This document shows, piece by piece, positions 57,160 to 64,000 of a stretch of 64,000 nucleotides of DNA. The stretch's first letter is position 1; each line of letters starts with the position of its first letter. The notes beneath the pieces were generated by a model. That model was given only the letters and a program-made list of their open reading frames with translations. It searched no databases and was not told the DNA's origin. Made by a program: the position numbers and the translations under genes. This stretch comes from Spirometra erinaceieuropaei (lineage: Eukaryota > Platyhelminthes > Cestoda > Diphyllobothriidea > Diphyllobothriidae), in the NCBI GenBank assembly GCA_902702965.1, contig CACRXP010000415.1:476628-540627 (forward strand), written 5' to 3'.

Positions 57160-57350
57160 CCCTTCCATGGCTTGACTACAAAAACTGCTCATTTGATGCC
57201 GCATTCTCACAGTCTCTGACGATGGCCTCCTGTACGAGACCGAAAGCTCAGACTAATACATCTACTGTCCCAGAGTTCGTGTGTTCATCTTCTTTGCAAC
57301 AAGAACCTGGGATTCGCATATTCGCTTCCATCCGAGATAAATGTCTTTAA
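57160..57350 (+). mobile_element. degenerate Penelope terminal repeat downstream of the coding element
   Basis: TGACTACAAAAACTGC, a hammerhead-like core, CAGACTAATACATC, TGTCCCAGAGTTCGTGTGTTC, CTTCTTTGCAACAAG and TTCGCATATTCGCTTCCATC align in order with the plus arms of pairs 1, 2 and 4. This ties those coding-free repeats to a Penelope-like element. Confidence 0.7.
57216..57245 (+). ncRNA. hammerhead-like motif beside the Penelope coding region
   Basis: CTGACGA (57216-57222; N7 of the core tolerates change), T, stem II GGCCTC with GAGACC (five of six pairs), then GAAA (57242-57245). The base after GAAA is G. Core present but decayed. Confidence 0.5.
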
Positions 57351-57820
57351 GCGTAGCATCCTTGAGTTTTAAAAATCTGACCAGAGATTGTTTGACTCGA
57401 GGGCAGCCAACCAGTCGGAGAAAATTCCAAATTCCCCTTTTGTAATCTTGCTACAAACAGGTGTGTATCTTCCAACTGATTTGCACAGCTTGGCGGGTTC
57501 TGCACCTCTACATGTGCCGGGAGGTTCAGTTAGTGTAATCCATAAAAGATCACTATGCCGCGTCACGTGCTGATCCGTGTTTTCATTCTGTTGACACAAG
57601 CTTCAGTGAACTCACTGTCGTCCTGCCACACTTGAAAGTCGGCATGCACCTCCAAGATCACTGCAAGCAGGTCGTACTGGCACCATTCATGAGAGCATGA
57701 CCATCATCGTAAATGACGTGTGAGGTTTCCTTTCGCTAATCAAGCAGCGGGGGTTTACAGAGCCAACGCCCGGCATACCCGTTAGTACCGTGTAGCTCAC
57801 GGCCTTCAGTCCAACCGTTA
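57351..57820. other. no gene seen
   Basis: Short unassigned frames only. Confidence 0.3.
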
Positions 57821-58017
57821 GTTGCATATATAGCTATTTTCGGTGAACTGAAAATGCTTACAAACCGCGGTTTTCCCGACCCACCTTCAATTTTTTAACA
57901 GAGACGCCCTTGAGAGCTTCCATTGACAACCTACTGTTCTTCTGTGGGGGGTCATACTTGACGCAAAATGCAATGCTGGCGCACGAAGATGGTATCACCC
58001 GAAATGATCAACCTCAA
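57821..58017 (+). repeat. 197-bp direct duplication, unit 1
   Basis: Aligns with 58293-58489 without a gap; I count 17 differences in 197 bases. The unit starts GTTGCATATATAGCTATTTT and ends AAATGATCAACCTCAA. An open frame inside reads LLFFCGGSYLTQN in both units, but several differences change the residues, so selection on a protein is not evident. Confidence 0.85.
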
Positions 58018-58292
58018 TGTGGATCAGGAGCATTGTGTTACTCCGTAAAATCGAATAAATTCCGATATTCAACGACTAAAACAGTCAAGTATAAACAAAA
58101 AGTCCAACAGTTGGAAACTGTGCCCTTTTTCTCGATAACCATATAGGGACACCATCCAGGTTGCTTGGTTTTTTCCTCCGTTAAAGTAAATCAGACAGTT
58201 TATATTTAAATCTCACGTCCTTCTCGAAAGTTAACTCTGTATCGCAGTTTGGGTTAAGATGTTCATGGTCAACGGGTGCGCGTCATGCTGGA

Positions 58293-58489
58293 GTTGCATA
58301 CATCGCTATTTTCGGTGAACTGAAAATGCTTATAAACCGAGGTTTTCCCGGCCCACCTTCAATTTTTTCACAGAGATACCCTTGAGAGTTTCCATTGCCA
58401 ACCTACTGTTCTTCTGTGGAGGGTCATACTTGACGCAAAATTCTATGCTCGAGCACGAAGATGGCATCGCCCGAAATGATCAACCTCAA
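58293..58489 (+). repeat. 197-bp direct duplication, unit 2
   Basis: Second unit, 472 bases downstream of the first in the same orientation. The 275 bases between show no similarity to what follows unit 2, so the duplicated piece is sharply bounded. Confidence 0.85.
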
Positions 58490-59898
58490 AGAATCGTCAT
58501 ACGATGTGGATTTGTTTGCAGGTCAAGGAGTACAGTCAGGACCGCGGCGCTAAAGACTACAGCACAGTCGACAAAACAAAGCCTGAACCACTGAGTCAGC
58601 CAAAGTAGTAAAGTTGAATGAAATCAGAAGACCAGACTGAGACATCCAGATATACCCGAGTTTTGGAAATTCGCTTAAATCAGGTTCGTCCAAAAAGCAG
58701 ATAATAGCTCACTTGAAGTATTTTTCATCGACCAACAGGTCCCGCTGGGGAGACGCATCTTTCGAAACAACCCCGGAGGCCATTTTGATCTCCTGTGCCG
58801 CCTACGAGGAATGCCGACAAAAAAATCCATGATTAACGAACGTCAACCGACCAGGGGAACGACGTTATTCGACAGAAACATTAAACGTGGGGAAGTAAAT
58901 TCAGAGGGAGCGAGCTTTCCTATTTGTGGGTAGTTTTATACGCCGCATTAGGATGCAGGCCTGTTTAACATACCAACAAAACATGCAGTCGTGAATCACG
59001 ACCGTGCAATATTTTATGACTTTGCTGCAAGCATGCCAAAACTGTGCTGCATAGAAGTCCATACCGGTACCGCGTTCATTGAGGACGTAAAAAATGAGCC
59101 TGTCCGATGTTTTGAAAGGCAGGAGCTAAGTGAGCAAGCTGCGATCGTTTCCTTAAAAAAAGTTTCCGTGATTCCATTATCTATGAAACGCGTCTGCATT
59201 CTAGCCTAGTCCGGACATGCCAGTAACATAGGCGGTTCAGGACGCACGCCGCACATGACTTTTGCGGCTAGAAGACAGTAAGTGCTAAAAATAGGTAGAC
59301 TGTTTCATACCCACTGGAAGAGGGTAGTCTACTCTACAACTTATTTTCGGGAGCTGGATAAGAGACAGACAGATGACAAAGTAGCAAGACAGAGAAAAGA
59401 GACACTATGTTCCCGGATGTGTAGCTTATGGGCGATACTGCACGTTCTCGACAGGCCCAATAACCAGGTCAACTGACTTTATTAGCAAGAGCATTCCAAA
59501 AAAAAAACAATTCTGAACCAAATACTGTTTGCTTGCAGCGGCCCTAGCCGACGATGACAGATAAGAAAGATGAGATGGGATTAAAATATATGCGACATCG
59601 AGACATGGAACGGGGCTGTTTGGTCTGGGCAATAAAGACGTCCGTACATTCCGCTCGGTATTCAAACCAACATGGGATCCAGCCGCGGTTGGTTGCGTTG
59701 TTTTATCACTAATGCCAACGATGATCTCCTCTGCCTACAACTTCCTCATTATCCTCTCCTACGTAGGTCTTGGCCTCCCCTACCTTGCGTATCGTAGGTA
59801 GGATGGGTAGAACCTGGAAGCAGTAACACATGGCGTCTAACCTTGACAAACAATTTTTTGAAGCAATGTTTTCCCGGAATAAATTTGAACAAGGCAAG
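58490..59898. other. no gene seen
   Basis: Unassigned. Frame 58991-59209 (+) is short and unrecognised. Confidence 0.3.
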
Positions 59899-60279
59899 GG
59901 CGACAAAGCATGCAGGATTTACTGACGCCATAAATTTCGAGACCTCTCATTCAGCTGCGCACGGTCATTGCAGTTATATTTCGCCCCCCTCTCCCCGGCA
60001 TGACTGAATGCTCCCCGCACGTTGCACTCTAAATCACGCCGCACAAGTTCTCACTGTAGTCCTAACTCTCGTAATTGGATGACTTCTCTCCCCCTCCCCC
60101 CCCTCGCCATATGCACCCGCATACTAGACCCATGTTTCAGGTTACCTATCACGTTTTATCTCCCTAGGTCGATCGTTGATTGAACAGTCTGCCTTGTCAT
60201 ATAACTGCAATGACCGTGTGCAGCTGAATGAGAGGTCTCGAAAGTTATGACGTCAGTAAATTCTGCATGCTTTGTCGCC
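59899..60279. mobile_element. foldback element with 81-bp inverted arms
   Basis: The left arm 59899-59979 (GGCGACAAAGCATGCAG...) and right arm 60199-60279 are reverse complements over 81 bases with four mismatches and no gaps. They enclose 219 bases rich in C/T runs. No coding sequence. Long arms with a unique middle suit a foldback/MITE-type DNA element. No clear target-site duplication at the outer ends. It is distinct from the element at 2332-2636. Confidence 0.8.
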
Positions 60280-63200
60280 TTTAAATTGTTCAAACAATTT
60301 TTTGTATTTCTTTATTTTTCGTTTTCCCTCTTGTTCCTAGCCTTTCGTTTATTTGATTTTTTCCTCCATAACTGAGAAATCATATCAGACTCAACGAAGT
60401 AGGCAGGACAGCAACTTGAAATGCAGCTTTATTCCTCTTCCATGAGTAAAAGTCGTAACGGCGCTTTGCATGTCCACTAGACTACGCAGAGGCCGCAAGG
60501 ACGGAGCATAACGCTCATATCAGCCCTTTCGCTGAACCCCGTTCACGGCCCTCATAAGTCCGCGATGCTAGAATGGGTCACGACAAATTTATAGGAAGTT
60601 AGTCTTACAGACAAGGCCTGGGGGTCCTGTATCGGGCTTACTTTTGGCCTTCGCAACATCAAGGGGTCGGCGAACGCACAAAACGTATGCGTAAGCGAAC
60701 ATGGAAGGATTTAGATCGCGCTCACGCAAGTCTGGCTTTTCTGAATCGGTTTTCGCGTCTTTGGAGTCCACGGAGTCACAGAGACTTACTGCATGCTGTT
60801 TCAACAGCCCCTTAAAGACAGCATGTGCAAGTACTAGAGAAATTGCATTCCCAATAACTGAGGCCAGTTTCCCACTAGGATGTCCTTAGATCCCACAAAA
60901 GGGTAACTCCTGAATGACTCTAAAATAAGGACTTATGGTTGCCTCTGAGAAGATCGGATTGGCAGAGACAGAGTGGACAGATGGAAAGAGACACTCCCAT
61001 GGAGAATCCCGGTTTATTCTCCACTTAGTAAGCAGTGGAGGATAAAAAAGACCGTAGAACTTGTACCATCATAAACTGTGAGACGGAGTATGAGAAATTC
61101 TCTTGCAATAGGAAACAAGAAACGCCTTACTCCTTTGCTGTAGTTTTGGCAGGCCCAATCACCGTCAGTCTTTCGCTTCTTGTGTGATGTTTCCTAAAAA
61201 AGAAATCAATATGAACGTGCTATAAAAACAGCCTAAGCAGTGGGTTAGTGAGATTTTAGAGGTGCTCGCATGGATGACAGTGGTCTTCGAAGAAATCTCC
61301 TTGATTGGCGGCTCGATGATGGCAGACACCACAACCAGAGCGCCATACCGAAGTTATCCAACATCAATGGGGTGTCTACCAAAATAGACGCGCACAAAAG
61401 TCGTTACTTTTGCCACGGTGCCTTCAACAAACTACCAACGTGAGGACATTTCTCCGCTGGTTTTGGACGTAGTGTGTAAATTAAGACAGTTTGATGGTGG
61501 GGTTATAGTGAAATAAACACCCCCTTCCTCCCCAATAGACAACGTTCCTACACACTGTACACCATTGGTGACGTTGTTTGCTTTATGATCCCCGCCTGTA
61601 GGTGGCCCGCGTTTCCAAGAACTGCTCCTATGAAGGCTGATGCCTGTTCGGAACTCGTCTCAGTTTTTTAACACAAAAACAAGTCCAAATGTTAGCGTGA
61701 ATAATGAAAATCCGAAAAAGTAGATGCCCATTGTAGGCTGATATCTGAAGTTGGTTAGCATTCGTATAAGGTCAAAAACGCGGAGCTGACATAGGATGCA
61801 AAGCTAGCAAAGCATTAGCCAAACAGAGATTTATCCCCATAAGCAACTATCTAATGGCGTAGTCTTGTCTTCGCAACAAGCCATATGGCCTTTCGGCTAA
61901 GGGCGAACTCCGTGGGTTCCTGATTTATGAGTTAAGGCAGATAGGCACGTCTAAGCGACCTTACGGTGAGTCATCACTACGTAAACCTGTAAACGGAAGT
62001 GTCAGGAACGAGTCCGCGAGTAAATTCCTTTTAGTCACTCTGCCCGATGTCTTCCTTGGGCACCACTGCCATTAACAAGGACAAAAGTGGACGAAATAAG
62101 GGCAGTGTCGAGCGGCAACAATGTTCATGTACAGCTGGCAATTACTTTCGAGAATGTAGAACCTAGAGACCATATGTTCCAGCCCTTCTCGCTCATCTCC
62201 CGCTCCTCGAACTTTAGACATTACACCGTTAACAACTAACAGCGTTCAGGAAAAGGAATCGGCCGCTACGGGGACACACGGTCATTCTGTCCAGATGAGT
62301 CATCCGCGCCAATTATATTCGCTTCGCTCAGACAGGGTCAACTGAATGGTGCGCTGTTTCGAATTCCAGTTAAAAACTGAGTACTTTTTTCAGGTTAAAC
62401 TTAGCTAGTTCATTTTTACAACCAGCCATTATGACTCCGACGTCAATTCCGAAAAGGGGTGGGAAAGGTAAAGTCCAGACGGAGTATCCTTACCGACCAA
62501 GTGAGAGGCAAATCAACCCGAGACTACGACCTTTTACGATGTGACCAATAGGCAACCAAATTATCAATGAAGTTCCGTGTTCAAGAAATGATTCATCAGT
62601 CAAAACCCCGTATTTAAGGGAGGAAGCAATTATGAAAAAAAGAAAGGCTCCATCGATTGTCGACGTGCAGAAGCCACAAATCACAGCTGCAGGGCAGGAG
62701 ACCTTGGGCCGGAGCGGCGTACTGTCGATTATTCGTCATCTAATTACTCACTCAGTGAGAGCGTAGGCGATTTCCTCGATTACAGAACCTGTAGCGTGCA
62801 AGTTGTCTGTGGCGCCTTTCTTCCTCTGACATTGGTCATCGACAACAGAAAGACCTGGGTGTGCAAACCAGTAGGCTGCCCCGACCTTCCGATAAGGATT
62901 CGAGGACTATGTGGCCAAGGAAGGATTGAGTTTCGTTGAATGAGTTCCCAAACAGGGGAGTATCTCTGGTACAGTCAAAGTCTGCGATTTAATGGCTCTG
63001 TTCTAAGCAGATATTCTAGGAGTCCTGGAGTTTTGTGCCAATAATCATGTGGGGCAGAATCCCCCAGCAATGCCCGCCAAAAGACACTAATTTCTTCCTC
63101 CGAAATTACGTCCGGACAGCCGCTATGTATTCAACCTGATAGTTCGTCCTCGACCACGGCTTTATTACTCCAGAAACGCATGATTACTAATAAAATTTCT

Positions 63201-63659
63201 GCAGCACAGGGTCCGAGAACCTGTGACAGCACTTTCTCCAAGCACGGTCAAAGGCAGGTGGTTGAGCGAATTGGTAAAGTTCCCTTTCTAGCAGGACAGC
63301 CGCTCGCTCAGTGAGTTAAATGGATGATTTCCGGGATGTTTTCGTCGACGATGGTTGGGTAAGAAGAATAGCCACTTTTTGGCATAGTTGCCGCACTAGC
63401 CAGTGATGCCCTAATCTAAAGCTGCACGGCCCAGGTTAGAATCCGAGTCAGTTCGTCGTCGAGGAATGCCGTCACCGCTACCACTACGGGGTTCGTGTCG
63501 TGCTGGGTTACGTCGAAAATGCTCGGTCACGTTGGAGTACAGCGTGCCGATCTGCCCTAACTGCAGCATAAGAATGAGTATTCTCTTTTCGCCTTAGAGC
63601 TGACGGTCTGCACAACATGTGAGTAGTCGCACGACGACTCGCAGTCAGTACTGTAGATT
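60280..63659. other. no gene seen
   Basis: A long unassigned stretch. B-box-like words at about 62359 (TTTCGAATTCC) and 63437 lack matching A boxes. No coding or repeat evidence. Confidence 0.3.
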
Positions 63660-63920
63660 TGCTAACTCAGGAAATGTTAACCGAAATTCTGAAATACGTT
63701 TTCGACTCGAAAAGATTACTTATGTAGGGTTGAATTATTAATTACCTTGTAGCGCAATCCCAAGATATTTCAATTACTTCGGGATGCCGACTTTTAGATG
63801 AACTTCTTCCCGGCCGCCTGCGAAAACTACGCTCTGTAAAAGAATGGCTACTTAAGTAGCATGATTTTTTTATTGATTTCCGATTTCCATATAAATGCAA
63901 ATACATTTCAAAGAAATCAT
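63660..63920. repeat. AT-rich dispersed repeat, copy 2 (related to 6890-7170)
   Basis: GTTAACCGAAATTCTGAAAT, GACTCGAAAAGATTACTTA, CAAGATATTTCAATTAC, GTAGCATGATTTTTTTA and AATACATTTCAAAGAAAT occur in the order seen at 6910-7140. The copy may continue to the window edge. Confidence 0.6.
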
Positions 63921-64000
63921 ACATAAAAATATTAATTCTTCTACTCATTCGGCACGGAATTGCGTCTCCTTAAAATTTTATACTTGAAGAAGGAGTATGC

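Noticed and set aside
1..64000. CRISPR array, bacterial operon or prophage
   Set aside because: No regularly spaced short direct repeats with unique spacers and no bacterial gene organisation; splice signals and retroelements show a eukaryotic genome.

Overview
This window is a eukaryotic, repeat-dominated draft-genome segment with two N gaps (10646-11194 and 47959-48053). There are no compact operons, long stretches have no gene, and exons carry spliceosomal GT/AG borders. The retroelement families look like those I know from flatworms, especially diphyllobothriidean tapeworms: a non-LTR retrotransposon carrying C2H2 fingers after its reverse transcriptase, a second non-LTR family, and a Penelope-like element with a GIY-YIG endonuclease. 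The organism call is inference from family resemblance, not from a database search.

Host genes are few and partial. On the minus strand at 52.3-54.2 kb there are two consecutive exons of a protein arginine methyltransferase, joined by an intron whose phase restores the family sequence. On the plus strand, four phase-0-compatible exons (13636-13870, 17214-17456, 22343-22399, 22539-22760) may belong to one unrecognised gene with a charged coiled-coil region. Two weaker exon candidates lie at 36.9-37.6 kb.

Mobile DNA fills much of the rest. Family LINE1 (zinc-finger LINE) lies on the minus strand at 26.2-32.2 kb as a tandem array: a 5'-truncated copy, a nearly full but dead copy, and an endonuclease fragment. 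Its 3' tail is scattered as short 5'-truncated copies at 3.6, 4.0, 8.2, 19.9, 20.2, 25.9, 32.9 and 37.9 kb, nearly all ending at the same sequence. Family LINE2 lies on the minus strand at 33.1-35.6 kb, with C-terminal fragments at 18.2 kb (+) and 41.6-42.3 kb (-).

The most interesting system is a Penelope-like element (PLE) and its dispersed terminal repeats. A 5'-truncated PLE at 55.9-57.0 kb keeps a YVDD reverse transcriptase core and a GIY-YIG domain in one frame, broken only by two stop codons. Downstream (57.2-57.35 kb) is a degenerate terminal repeat with a hammerhead-ribozyme-like core. The same repeat occurs without coding sequence as head-to-head inverted pairs at 5.5-6.0, 8.9-9.4, 10.1-10.6 and 35.7-36.0 kb. 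The better copies combine a TATA-like box, a hammerhead core (CTGATGA, stem II, GAAA) and an AATAAA signal within about 100 bases. A second decayed PLE C-terminus lies at 15.8-16.0 kb.

Other structure includes a 305-bp element with 26-bp terminal inverted repeats around a telomere-like G-rich array (2332-2636), a 381-bp foldback element with 81-bp arms (59899-60279), a 197-bp direct duplication (57821/58293), several two- or three-copy dispersed repeats, a tRNA-like SINE remnant (about 18.9-19.06 kb) and three microsatellites.
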